NCBI RefSeq assembly: GCF_003697165.2
Contig: NZ_CP033092.2
Span: 744,001-808,000, forward strand
Reading direction: 5' to 3'
DNA length: 64,000 nt
Source of the DNA: Escherichia coli DSM 30083 = JCM 1649 = ATCC 11775
Lineage (GTDB): Bacteria > Pseudomonadota > Gammaproteobacteria > Enterobacterales > Enterobacteriaceae
The notes under the pieces were generated by a model. That model did no database searches. It worked only from the letters and a program-made list of their open reading frames with translations, and was not told where the DNA came from. Shown piece by piece: positions 36,230-45,413 of the stretch; within the stretch, counting starts at the first letter, position 1, and each line of letters starts with the position of its first letter. Position numbers and translations under genes: made by a program.

Positions 36230-37912
36230 ATGGTTACCTGGACCCAAATGTATATGCCGATGGGAGGACTGGGGCTATCCGCTCTGGTCGCCCTGATCCC
36301 AATAATATTCTTCTTCGTTGCACTCGCGGTATTACGTCTGAAAGGACATGTCGCTGGAGCAATAACCCTTATATTATCTATTCTGATTGCGATATTCGCC
36401 TTTAAAATGCCGATTGATATGGCATTTGCTGCTGCGGGCTATGGCTTTATTTATGGTTTATGGCCTATTGCGTGGATTATTGTCGCGGCGGTATTCCTGT
36501 ATAAATTAACCGTTGCCAGCGGCCAGTTCGATATTATCCGCAGCTCGGTTATCTCCATCACCGACGATCAGCGTTTGCAGGTGTTACTGATTGGTTTCTC
36601 CTTTGGTGCGCTGCTGGAAGGGGCGGCTGGCTTTGGCGCACCGGTGGCGATTACCGGTGCTCTACTGGTGGGCCTGGGCTTCAAACCGCTATACGCGGCG
36701 GGGCTGTGTCTGATTGCCAACACTGCGCCGGTGGCGTTTGGTGCGTTGGGCGTGCCGATTCTGGTCGCCGGTCAGGTAACGGGAATCGATCCGTTCCACA
36801 TTGGCGCAATGGCGGGACGTCAGTTACCGTTCCTGTCGGTTCTTGTGCCGTTCTGGCTGGTAGCAATGATGGACGGCTGGAAAGGGGTGAAAGAGACGTG
36901 GCCAGCGGCGCTGGTTGCAGGGGGAAGCTTCGCTGTCACTCAGTTCTTTACCTCTAACTATATTGGTCCGGAACTGCCGGATATTACTTCGGCGCTGGTG
37001 AGTATCGTCTCACTCGCTTTATTCCTTAAAGTCTGGCGGCCGAAAAATACCGAAACGGCAATCAGCATGGGACAATCCGCAGGTGCGATGGTGGTGAATA
37101 AACCATCTTCTGGCGGTCCCGTGCCTTCAGAATATAGTCTGGGGCAAATCATTCGTGCGTGGTCACCGTTTTTAATCTTAACGGTGCTGGTCACCATCTG
37201 GACCATGAAGCCGTTTAAAGCGTTATTTGCTCCGGGCGGCGCGTTTTATTCACTGGTGATTAATTTCCAGATCCCTCATTTGCATCAACAAGTGTTGAAA
37301 GCGGCACCCATTGTCGCCCAACCAACGCCAATGGACGCGGTGTTTAAATTCGACCCTCTCTCGGCTGGCGGCACCGCTATTTTTATTGCGGCGATTATCT
37401 CTATCTTCATCCTCGGCGTGGGCATCAAGAAAGGGATTGGCGTCTTTGCCGAAACGCTAATTAGTCTGAAGTGGCCGATATTGTCGATTGGCATGGTGCT
37501 GGCGTTCGCCTTCGTCACCAACTATTCCGGTATGTCCACCACGCTGGCGCTGGTACTGGCAGGTACAGGCGTGATGTTCCCGTTTTTCTCACCGTTTCTC
37601 GGCTGGCTGGGCGTATTCCTTACCGGCTCGGACACCTCCTCTAACGCCCTGTTTGGTTCACTGCAATCGACCACGGCGCAGCAAATCAACGTCTCTGACA
37701 CCCTGCTGGTGGCAGCAAACACCAGCGGCGGCGTAACTGGCAAGATGATCTCCCCGCAATCTATCGCCGTGGCCTGCGCCGCGACGGGCATGGTGGGGCG
37801 AGAATCTGAACTGTTCCGCTACACCGTGAAGCACAGTCTGATTTTTGCCAGCGTTATCGGCATTATCACGCTGTTGCAGGCGTATGTGTTTACCGGGATG
37901 TTAGTTTCGTAA
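36230..37912 (+). CDS. glcA: GlcA, glycolate permease
   Basis: A 560-residue inner-membrane transporter of the lactate permease (LctP) family with about 12-14 hydrophobic segments. GALLEGAAGFGAPVAI and FLTGSDTSSNALFG are typical. It imports glycolate (also L- and D-lactate) by proton symport. Same length as K-12. Last gene of the glc set, ended by a hairpin just after the stop. Confidence 0.96.
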   Translation: MVTWTQMYMPMGGLGLSALVALIPIIFFFVALAVLRLKGHVAGAITLILSILIAIFAFKMPIDMAFAAAGYGFIYGLWPIAWIIVAAVFLYKLTVASGQFDIIRSSVISITDDQRLQVLLIGFSFGALLEGAAGFGAPVAITGALLVGLGFKPLYAAGLCLIANTAPVAFGALGVPILVAGQVTGIDPFHIGAMAGRQLPFLSVLVPFWLVAMMDGWKGVKETWPAALVAGGSFAVTQFFTSNYIGPELPDITSALVSIVSLALFLKVWRPKNTETAISMGQSAGAMVVNKPSSGGPVPSEYSLGQIIRAWSPFLILTVLVTIWTMKPFKALFAPGGAFYSLVINFQIPHLHQQVLKAAPIVAQPTPMDAVFKFDPLSAGGTAIFIAAIISIFILGVGIKKGIGVFAETLISLKWPILSIGMVLAFAFVTNYSGMSTTLALVLAGTGVMFPFFSPFLGWLGVFLTGSDTSSNALFGSLQSTTAQQINVSDTLLVAANTSGGVTGKMISPQSIAVACAATGMVGRESELFRYTVKHSLIFASVIGIITLLQAYVFTGMLVS

Positions 37913-37921
37913 GTCAATAAT

Positions 37922-37954
37922 GCCGGATGATCGTTAATATCATCCGGCTTCGTT
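37922..37954 (+). terminator. Terminator after glcA
   Basis: Perfect 10-bp arms GCCGGATGAT / ATCATCCGGC with a 7-base loop, then TTCGTTT, nine bases after the glcA stop. Confidence 0.82.
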
Positions 37955-38395
37955 TACATTATTCTGTCTTATTAATGGAAAATTATTTCCTGCTTTATTA
38001 TCCATGCAGCAATAATGTTTTGCGTTCAGATAACATGCTAAATAATTAAAAGCGTGAGAACATCTATTTTTTATCACGCAAAACAAGTCTGTATTAATTA
38101 TGTTCGCTTGATGAGCAAACTCCGTTCTATCTGTTGCTTTTGCAATCTTAATCGTTAAAACTACCAACAAATTTATATAGTTACGTTGTGAATGGTTGTT
38201 AATTTTTTGTTTGTTGAAATTTCGTAAAAATAACCATCCAGACATCGAATAGGGGTTATTCTTATAAATTTTACCTGTTTTTCTATCAATGATGCCGTTT
38301 TCTTAAGAATGGAGGAAGTTATTAAAGAAGATAAAGCATAAAACTATTTCCTCGGTTACGAATCTTTTAACTTTGTTTTGTCACTTGCGTTATTA
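37955..38395 (+). promoter_or_regulatory. AT-rich leader of sslE
   Basis: About 440 strongly AT-rich bases ahead of sslE, without a convincing gene. The promoter for the sslE-pppA-yghG-gsp series must be here. The composition suits H-NS silencing, which is reported for this secretion system. I could not fix the -10/-35 boxes. Confidence 0.5.
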
Positions 38396-41300
38396 ATGAA
38401 TAAGAAATTTAAATATAAGAAATCGCTTTTAGCGGCTATTTTAAGCGCAACCCTGTTAGCCGGTTGTGATGGTGGTGGTTCAGGATCGTCCTCCGATACG
38501 CCGTCTGTAGATTCTGGATCAGGGACTTTGCCGGAAGTGAAACCCGATCCAACACCAACCCCGGAGCCGACACCTGAGCCGACGCCGGACCCAGAACCTA
38601 CGCCGGATCCAACACCTGATCCTGAGCCGACACCAGAACCGGAGCCAGAACCTGTTCCTACGAAAACGGGTTATCTGACCCTGGGCGGAAGCCAGCGGGT
38701 AACTGGTGCTACCTGTAATGGTGAATCCAGCGATGGCTTTACCTTTACGCCAGGCAATACCGTGAGTTGTGTGGTGGGCAGTACGACCATTGCAACATTC
38801 AACACCCAGTCAGAAGCTGCGCGTAGCCTGCGTGCGGTTGACAAAGTGTCGTTTAGCCTGGAGGACGCGCAGGAGCTGGCGAATTCTGAAAATAAGAAAA
38901 CCAACGCCATCTCTCTGGTGACGTCCAGCGACAGTTGCCCCGCAGATGCAGAACAGCTTTGTCTTACTTTCTCGTCAGTGGTTGATCGCGCGCGATTTGA
39001 AAAACTGTATAAGCAAATTGATCTGGCAACAGACAATTTCAGCAAGCTGGTCAATGAAGAGGTGGAAAACAATGCTGCGACTGATAAAGCGCCGTCCACC
39101 CATACCTCAACGGTAGTGCCAGTCACGACAGAGGGAACAAAACCGGATCTGAACGCGTCCTTCGTGTCGGCTAACGCGGAACAGTTTTATCAGTATCAAC
39201 CCACTGAAATCATTCTTTCCGAAGGCCAACTGGTGGATAGCCTGGGGAACGGTGTTGCTGGCGTTGACTACTACACCAATTCAGGCCGTGGCGTAACTGA
39301 CGAAAACGGTAAATTTTCCTTTAGCTGGGGCGAAACCATCTCCTTTGGTATCGATACCTTTGAACTGGGCTCAGTACGTGGCAATAAGTCGACCATTGCG
39401 CTGACTGAATTGGGTGATGAAGTTCGCGGGGCAAATATCGATCAGCTCATTCATCGTTATTCGACGACTGGTCAAAATAATACTCGTGTTGTTCCGGACG
39501 ATGTACGCAAGGTCTTTGCCGAATATCCCAACGTGATCAACGAGATAATCAATCTTTCGTTATCCAACGGTGCGACGCTGGATGAAGGCGATCAAAACGT
39601 TGTGCTGCCTAACGAATTTATCGAGCAGTTTAAGACGGGTCAGGCCAAAGAGATCGATACCGCGATTTGTGCGAAAACCGACGGTTGTAACGAGGCTCGC
39701 TGGTTCTCGCTGACAACGCGCAATGTTAATGACGGCCAGATTCAGGGCGTTATTAACAAGCTGTGGGGCGTGGATACGAACTATCAGTCTGTCAGCAAGT
39801 TCCACGTCTTCCATGACTCTACCAACTTCTATGGCAGCACCGGTAACGCGCGCGGTCAGGCGGTGGTAAATATCTCCAACTCGGCATTCCCGATTCTGAT
39901 GGCGCGTAATGATAAAAACTACTGGCTGGCGTTTGGCGAAAAACGCGCCTGGGATAAAAATGAGCTGGCGTACATTACGGAAGCGCCTTCCATTGTGCAG
40001 CCAGAGAACGTTACGCGCGATACTGCGACTTTCAACCTGCCGTTTATTTCGCTGGGGCAAGTCGGTGAAGGCAAACTGATGGTTATCGGTAACCCGCACT
40101 ACAACAGCATCCTGCGTTGCCCGAACGGTTACAGTTGGGGCGGTGGTGTTAATAGTAAAGGTGAGTGTACGCTCAGCGGTGATTCTGATGACATGAAGCA
40201 CTTTATGCAGAACGTACTGCGCTACTTGTCAAATGACATCTGGCAGCCAAATACCAAGAGCATCATGACTGTCGGCACCAACCTGGAGAACGTTTATTTC
40301 AAAAAAGCGGGCCAGGTATTGGGAAATAGTGCACCATTTGCTTTCCATGAGGATTTCACTGGTATCACGGTTAAACAGTTGACCAGCTATGGCGATCTGA
40401 ATCCGGAAGAGATTCCGTTGCTGATCCTCAACGGCTTTGAATATGTGACTCAGTGGTCTGGCGATCCCTATGCTGTGCCTCTGCGTGCAGATACCAGCAA
40501 ACCGAAGCTGACTCAGCAGGATGTGACCGATCTGATCGCTTATCTGAACAAAGGTGGCTCGGTGCTGATCATGGAAAACGTGATGAGCAATCTTAAGGAA
40601 GAGAGCGCGTCCAGTTTTGTGCGTCTGCTGGATGCCGCGGGTCTGTCAATGGCTCTGAACAAATCGGTGGTGAACAACGATCCGCAAGGGTATCCGGATC
40701 GCGTTCGTCAGCGTCGCGCGACTGGCATTTGGGTTTATGAACGTTATCCTGCTGCAGACGGCGCGCAACCGCCGTACACCATCGACCCAAATACAGGGGA
40801 AGTGACCTGGAAATACCAGCAAGACAACAAGCCTGATGACAAGCCGAAACTGGAAGTTGCGAGCTGGCAGGAGGAAGTTGAGGGCAAACAGGTAACGCGT
40901 TATGCCTTTATTGATGAAGCGGAATACACAACAGAAGAATCTCTGGAAGCGGCAAAGGCAAAAATCTTTGAGAAGTTTCCTGGGTTACAGGAGTGTAAGG
41001 ACTCGACTTACCATTACGAGATTAACTGTTTGGAGCGCCGCCCAGGCACGGATGTTCCGGTAACAGGTGGCATGTATGTTCCGCGCTATACGCAACTGAA
41101 TCTTGACGCCGACACCGCGAAAGCGATGGTGCAGGCGGCGGATTTAGGCACCAACATTCAGCGCCTGTATCAGCATGAGCTTTATTTCCGTACCAAAGGC
41201 AGTAAAGGTGAGCGTCTGAACAGTGTTGATCTGGAACGTCTGTACCAGAACATGTCGGTCTGGCTGTGGAACGATACGAAATATCGTTACGAAGAGGGCA

Positions 41301-42958
41301 AGGAAGATGAGCTGGGCTTTAAAACGTTCACCGAGTTCCTGAACTGCTACGCCAATGATGCCTATGCAGGCGGCACCAAGTGCTCCGCAGATCTGAAAAA
41401 ATCGCTGGTCGATAACAACATGATCTACGGTGACGGTAGCAGCAAAGCGGGCATGATGAACCCAAGCTATCCGCTCAACTATATGGAAAAACCGCTGACG
41501 CGTCTGATGCTGGGCCGTTCCTGGTGGGATCTGAACATTAAGGTTGATGTGGAGAAGTACCCAGGATCCGTATCGGCAAAGGGTGAGAGCGTTACGGAAA
41601 ACATCAGCCTGTACTCGAATCCGACCAAATGGTTTGCGGGTAACATGCAGTCAACCGGCCTGTGGGCACCGGCCCAGCAGGACGTCACCATTAAGTCTTC
41701 GGCGTCAGTCCCAGTGACTGTTACCGTGGCGCTGGCTGACGACCTGACTGGACGTGAGAAGCATGAAGTTGCGCTGAACCGTCCGCCAAGAGTGACTAAA
41801 ACGTATACTCTGGAGGCTAACGGTGAAGTGACCTTCAAGGTGCCTTATGGTGGTCTGATTTATATCAAGGGCGACAGTAAGGATGATGTTTCTGCTAACT
41901 TCACCTTTACCGGTGTAGTAAAAGCGCCGTTCTATAAAGACGGCGAATGGAAAAACGATCTGGACTCACCGGCGCCGCTGGGCGAGCTGGAGTCTGCGTC
42001 GTTCGTCTATACCACGCCGAAGAAGAACCTTGAGGCCAGCAATTTCACTGGTGGTGTAGCAGAATTCGCTAAAGATCTGGATACCTTTGCCAGCTCGATG
42101 AATGACTTCTACGGTCGTAATGATGAAGACGGTAAGCACCGGATGTTTACCTATAAAAACTTGACGGGGCACAAGCATCGTTTCACCAACGATGTGCAGA
42201 TCTCCATCGGTGATGCGCACTCGGGTTATCCGGTAATGAACAGCAGCTTCTCGACGAACAGCACCACGCTGCCGACGACGCCGCTGAACGACTGGCTGAT
42301 TTGGCACGAAGTCGGTCATAACGCTGCAGAAACACCGCTGAACGTACCGGGTGCAACTGAAGTGGCGAACAACGTGCTGGCGCTGTACATGCAGGATCGC
42401 TATCTCGGTAAGATGAACCGTGTCGCTGACGACATTACCGTCGCGCCGGAATATCTGGACGAGAGCAACGGTCAGGCCTGGGCGCGCGGCGGTGCGGGTG
42501 ACCGTCTGCTGATGTACGCACAGTTGAAGGAGTGGGCAGAGGAAAACTTTGATATCAAACAGTGGTATCCAGATGGTGAGCTGCCTAAGTTCTACAGCGA
42601 TCGTAAAGGGATGAAGGGCTGGAACCTGTTCCAGTTGATGCACCGTAAAGCGCGCGGCGATGATGTTGGTAACAGCACCTTTGGTGGCAAGAATTACTGT
42701 GCTGAATCCAATGGTAACGCTGCCGACACGCTGATGCTGTGTGCATCCTGGGTCGCTCAGGCGGATCTTTCGGAATTCTTTAAGAAATGGAATCCGGGTG
42801 CAAGTGCTTACCAGTTGCCGGGAGCAACGGAGATGAGTTTCCAGGGCGGTGTGAGCTCTTCGGCTTACAGCACGCTGGCGTCACTCAAGCTGCCGAAACC
42901 GGAAAAAGGGCCGGAAACCATTAACAAGGTTACCGAGCATAAGATGTCTGCCGAGTAA
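38396..42958 (+). CDS. sslE: SslE (YghJ), secreted/surface mucin-degrading M60-like metalloprotease lipoprotein
   Basis: A 1520-residue lipoprotein with a lipobox (LLAGC) near residue 23. A flexible linker of Pro-Thr-Glu/Asp-Pro repeats (about residues 50-90) follows. The C-terminal M60-like domain has the zinc motif HEVGH at His1304-His1308 and a downstream Glu (GATEVANN). It degrades mucins, supports biofilm and is exported by the T2SS-beta encoded just downstream; it is a known vaccine antigen of ExPEC and ETEC. The ATG at 38396 is preferred over an in-frame TTG at 38378. Full length, no frameshift. Confidence 0.97.
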   Translation: MNKKFKYKKSLLAAILSATLLAGCDGGGSGSSSDTPSVDSGSGTLPEVKPDPTPTPEPTPEPTPDPEPTPDPTPDPEPTPEPEPEPVPTKTGYLTLGGSQRVTGATCNGESSDGFTFTPGNTVSCVVGSTTIATFNTQSEAARSLRAVDKVSFSLEDAQELANSENKKTNAISLVTSSDSCPADAEQLCLTFSSVVDRARFEKLYKQIDLATDNFSKLVNEEVENNAATDKAPSTHTSTVVPVTTEGTKPDLNASFVSANAEQFYQYQPTEIILSEGQLVDSLGNGVAGVDYYTNSGRGVTDENGKFSFSWGETISFGIDTFELGSVRGNKSTIALTELGDEVRGANIDQLIHRYSTTGQNNTRVVPDDVRKVFAEYPNVINEIINLSLSNGATLDEGDQNVVLPNEFIEQFKTGQAKEIDTAICAKTDGCNEARWFSLTTRNVNDGQIQGVINKLWGVDTNYQSVSKFHVFHDSTNFYGSTGNARGQAVVNISNSAFPILMARNDKNYWLAFGEKRAWDKNELAYITEAPSIVQPENVTRDTATFNLPFISLGQVGEGKLMVIGNPHYNSILRCPNGYSWGGGVNSKGECTLSGDSDDMKHFMQNVLRYLSNDIWQPNTKSIMTVGTNLENVYFKKAGQVLGNSAPFAFHEDFTGITVKQLTSYGDLNPEEIPLLILNGFEYVTQWSGDPYAVPLRADTSKPKLTQQDVTDLIAYLNKGGSVLIMENVMSNLKEESASSFVRLLDAAGLSMALNKSVVNNDPQGYPDRVRQRRATGIWVYERYPAADGAQPPYTIDPNTGEVTWKYQQDNKPDDKPKLEVASWQEEVEGKQVTRYAFIDEAEYTTEESLEAAKAKIFEKFPGLQECKDSTYHYEINCLERRPGTDVPVTGGMYVPRYTQLNLDADTAKAMVQAADLGTNIQRLYQHELYFRTKGSKGERLNSVDLERLYQNMSVWLWNDTKYRYEEGKEDELGFKTFTEFLNCYANDAYAGGTKCSADLKKSLVDNNMIYGDGSSKAGMMNPSYPLNYMEKPLTRLMLGRSWWDLNIKVDVEKYPGSVSAKGESVTENISLYSNPTKWFAGNMQSTGLWAPAQQDVTIKSSASVPVTVTVALADDLTGREKHEVALNRPPRVTKTYTLEANGEVTFKVPYGGLIYIKGDSKDDVSANFTFTGVVKAPFYKDGEWKNDLDSPAPLGELESASFVYTTPKKNLEASNFTGGVAEFAKDLDTFASSMNDFYGRNDEDGKHRMFTYKNLTGHKHRFTNDVQISIGDAHSGYPVMNSSFSTNSTTLPTTPLNDWLIWHEVGHNAAETPLNVPGATEVANNVLALYMQDRYLGKMNRVADDITVAPEYLDESNGQAWARGGAGDRLLMYAQLKEWAEENFDIKQWYPDGELPKFYSDRKGMKGWNLFQLMHRKARGDDVGNSTFGGKNYCAESNGNAADTLMLCASWVAQADLSEFFKKWNPGASAYQLPGATEMSFQGGVSSSAYSTLASLKLPKPEKGPETINKVTEHKMSAE
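38540..38662 (+). repeat. Proline-rich short tandem repeat inside sslE
   Basis: Imperfect 6- to 12-base repeats encoding alternating Pro with Thr, Glu or Asp (PTPEPTPDPEPT style). This low-complexity linker sits between the lipid anchor and the folded domains. Such tracts can change length by slippage. Confidence 0.85.
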
Positions 42959-42961
42959 GCC

Positions 42962-43056
42962 TGTAGGCCGGATAAGGCGTTCACGCCGCATCCGGCATGA
43001 TATAAGGCGCATCGGGTCAACACATATGCCCGATGCGCCAGCTTATCGGGCCTGGA
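42962..43056. repeat. REP unit plus second palindrome between sslE and pppA
   Basis: A REP palindrome (GTAGGCCGGATAAGGCG ... CGCCGCATCCGGC) is followed by a separate perfect hairpin with 11-bp arms GGCGCATCGGG (43006-43016) and CCCGATGCGCC (43029-43039). Both lie between sslE and the start of pppA and probably shape the 3' end of the sslE transcript. Confidence 0.88.
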
Positions 43057-43121
43057 GGAAAGCCATATGGCATACACCCGCAGGCCCGCATCCGGCAAGT
43101 TACAACAAACAACCTTTAACC

Positions 43122-43931
43122 ATGCTTTTTGATGTTTTTCAGCAATACCCCGCGGCGATGCCCATACTGGCAACCGTCGGAGGATTGATCATCGGCAGTT
43201 TTTTGAATGTGGTGATTTGGCGTTACCCCATCATGCTGCGCCAACAAATGGCGGAGTTTCATGGTGAAACGCCGAGTACGCAGTCAAAAATAAGCCTTGC
43301 GCTACCGCGTTCGCACTGTCCGCATTGCCAGCAGACTATCCGCGTTCGTGACAATATTCCGCTGCTCTCCTGGCTGATGCTCAAAGGGCGCTGCCGCGAC
43401 TGTCAGGCGAAAATCAGCAAGCGTTATCCGCTGGTTGAGTTATTGACAGCACTCGCTTTTTTGCTGGCGAGTCTGGTGTGGCCAGAAAGTGGATGGGGGC
43501 TGGCGGTGATGATATTATCCGCGTGGCTGATTGCCGCGAGCATCATCGACCTCGACAACCAATGGCTGCCCGATGTTTTTACTCAGGGCGTATTGTGGAC
43601 AGGACTGATTGCGGCATGGGCGCAGCAGAGTCCGTTAACGCTACAAGACGCAGTCACCGGCGTTCTGGTGGGGTTTATCACTTTTTACTCCCTGCGCTGG
43701 ATAGCCGGAATAGTTCTGCGTAAAGAAGCATTAGGCATGGGCGATGTATTACTCTTCGCTGCGTTAGGTGGATGGGTGGGGCCGTTGTCGTTACCCAATG
43801 TGGCTTTAATCGCATCATGCTGCGGTCTGATATATGCCGTTATTACAAAAAGAGGATCAACCACACTGCCTTTTGGACCGTGTTTAAGTCTGGGCGGTAT
43901 AGCAACACTTTATCTACAGGCATTGTTTTAA
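43122..43931 (+). CDS. pppA: PppA, prepilin peptidase/N-methyltransferase of T2SS-beta
   Basis: A 269-residue inner-membrane aspartyl protease of the GspO/PilD family. The N-terminal cytoplasmic domain has the zinc tetrad CPHC...CRDC. Catalytic aspartates lie in SIIDLDNQWLPD and in the GMGD motif (EALGMGDVLL). About seven or eight hydrophobic segments. It cleaves and methylates the pseudopilins GspG-K. The start at 43122 gives the K-12 length; the longer upstream frame runs through the REP element. Confidence 0.95.
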   Translation: MLFDVFQQYPAAMPILATVGGLIIGSFLNVVIWRYPIMLRQQMAEFHGETPSTQSKISLALPRSHCPHCQQTIRVRDNIPLLSWLMLKGRCRDCQAKISKRYPLVELLTALAFLLASLVWPESGWGLAVMILSAWLIAASIIDLDNQWLPDVFTQGVLWTGLIAAWAQQSPLTLQDAVTGVLVGFITFYSLRWIAGIVLRKEALGMGDVLLFAALGGWVGPLSLPNVALIASCCGLIYAVITKRGSTTLPFGPCLSLGGIATLYLQALF

Positions 43932-43996
43932 TGATAACCACGTCATTATCAAAGTGACATTTTAACTCTTATTAATAACCTTAGAGATTATTTACC

Positions 43997-44407
43997 ATGT
44001 CGATAAAACAGATGCCAGGGAGGGTATTAATATCGCTATTGTTGAGCGTTACAGGATTATTAAGTGGCTGCGCCAGCCATAATGAAAACGCCAGTTTACT
44101 GGCGAAAAAACAGGCGCAAAATATCAGCCAAAACCTGCCGATTAAATCTGCGGGATATACCTTAGTGCTGGCGCAAAGTAGTGGCACGACGGTAAAAATG
44201 ACCATTATCAGCGAATCGGGTACTCAGACCACGCAGACACCTGACGCCTTTTTAACCAGCTATCAACGACAAATGTGCGCTGACCCAACGGTGAAATTAA
44301 TGATCACCGAGGGAATTAATTACAGCATAACGATTAATGATACACGTACAGGTAACCAGTATCAGCGGAAACTGGATCGTACCACCTGTGGAATAGTCAA
44401 AGCATAA
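43997..44407 (+). CDS. yghG: YghG, AspS-type pilotin lipoprotein of T2SS-beta
   Basis: A 136-residue lipoprotein with a signal ending in LLSGC (Cys near residue 25). It is the pilotin that brings secretin GspD to the outer membrane in E. coli T2SS-beta (AspS/GspS-beta type, unrelated to PulS in sequence). Two Cys in the mature part (MCADPT and TTCGIV) can form the family disulfide. It lies directly before gspC. Confidence 0.93.
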   Translation: MSIKQMPGRVLISLLLSVTGLLSGCASHNENASLLAKKQAQNISQNLPIKSAGYTLVLAQSSGTTVKMTIISESGTQTTQTPDAFLTSYQRQMCADPTVKLMITEGINYSITINDTRTGNQYQRKLDRTTCGIVKA

Positions 44408-44424
44408 CGTCGGGTAGATATAAA

Positions 44425-45384
44425 TTGGCGCGGGTTGTTTTTCGTGACGCACGAATTTATCTCATTCAATGGCTGACTAAAATTCGTCACATTCTTAGCC
44501 AGAGACAATCTCTTAATACAGACAAAGAGCATCTGCGAAAAATGGTGCGCGGGATGTTCTGGCTCATGCTGCTTATTATTTCTGCAAAAATGGCGTATTC
44601 ACTCTGGCGCTATTTCTCCTTTTCTGCGGAATATACGGCGGTTTCCTCATCGGTGAATAAACCGCTCCGTGCGGATGCAAAACCGTTCGATAAAAATGAC
44701 GTGCAATTAGTCAGCCAACAAAACTGGTTTGGCAAATATCAACCCGTCGCCGCACCGGTAAAACAACCTGAATCTGCGCCTGTGGCAGAAACGCGTCTTA
44801 ATGTGGTGCTGCGTGGGATCGCCTTTGGTGCCAGACCCGGCGTGGTGATTGAAGAAGGCGGCAAACAGCAGGTCTATTTGCAGGGTGAACGGCTTGGCTC
44901 TCACAACGCAGTGATTGAGGAAATCAACCGCGACCATGTGATGCTGCGCTATCAGGGGAAAATGGAACGTCTGAGTCTGGCAGAGGAGGAACGCCCCCCT
45001 GTGGCGGTGACCAGCAAAAAAGCCGCCAGCGACGAAGCAAAGCAAGCTGTTGCTGAACCTGTCGTCAGTGCGCCAGTGGAGATCCCGGCTGCCGTGCGTC
45101 AGGCACTGGCGAAAGATCCGCAGAAAATTTTTAACTATATCCAGCTTACGCCTGTGCGTAAGGAGGGAATTGTCGGTTATGCAGTGAAGCCGGGGGCAGA
45201 TCGTTCTCTGTTCGATGCCAGCGGTTTCAGGGAAGGCGATATCGCCATTGCGCTAAATCAGCAGGATTTCACTGATCCACGAGCAATGATTGCTCTGATG
45301 CGGCAGTTACCTTCAATGGATTCCATTCAACTTACGGTTTTACGCAAGGGTGCGCGCTACGACATTTCCATCGCACTGCGCTAA
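44425..45384 (+). CDS. gspC: GspC, T2SS inner-membrane clamp protein
   Basis: A 319-residue bitopic protein: cytoplasmic N-terminus, one membrane helix (about residues 45-65), a homology region (about 120-185) that contacts GspD, and a C-terminal PDZ-like domain (about 230-319). The start is a TTG at 44425, by agreement with the full-length ETEC protein as I remember it; an ATG at 44542 would cut the cytoplasmic part. K-12 retains only a fragment (yghF). First gene of the gspC-M operon. Confidence 0.9.
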   Translation: MARVVFRDARIYLIQWLTKIRHILSQRQSLNTDKEHLRKMVRGMFWLMLLIISAKMAYSLWRYFSFSAEYTAVSSSVNKPLRADAKPFDKNDVQLVSQQNWFGKYQPVAAPVKQPESAPVAETRLNVVLRGIAFGARPGVVIEEGGKQQVYLQGERLGSHNAVIEEINRDHVMLRYQGKMERLSLAEEERPPVAVTSKKAASDEAKQAVAEPVVSAPVEIPAAVRQALAKDPQKIFNYIQLTPVRKEGIVGYAVKPGADRSLFDASGFREGDIAIALNQQDFTDPRAMIALMRQLPSMDSIQLTVLRKGARYDISIALR

Positions 45385-45413
45385 CCGCATTTAATCCAGG
45401 AGAATCATTCATC

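Noticed and set aside
37940..38245. 101-residue leftward open frame upstream of sslE
   Set aside because: No start signal or family features; AT-rich leader DNA often yields such frames.
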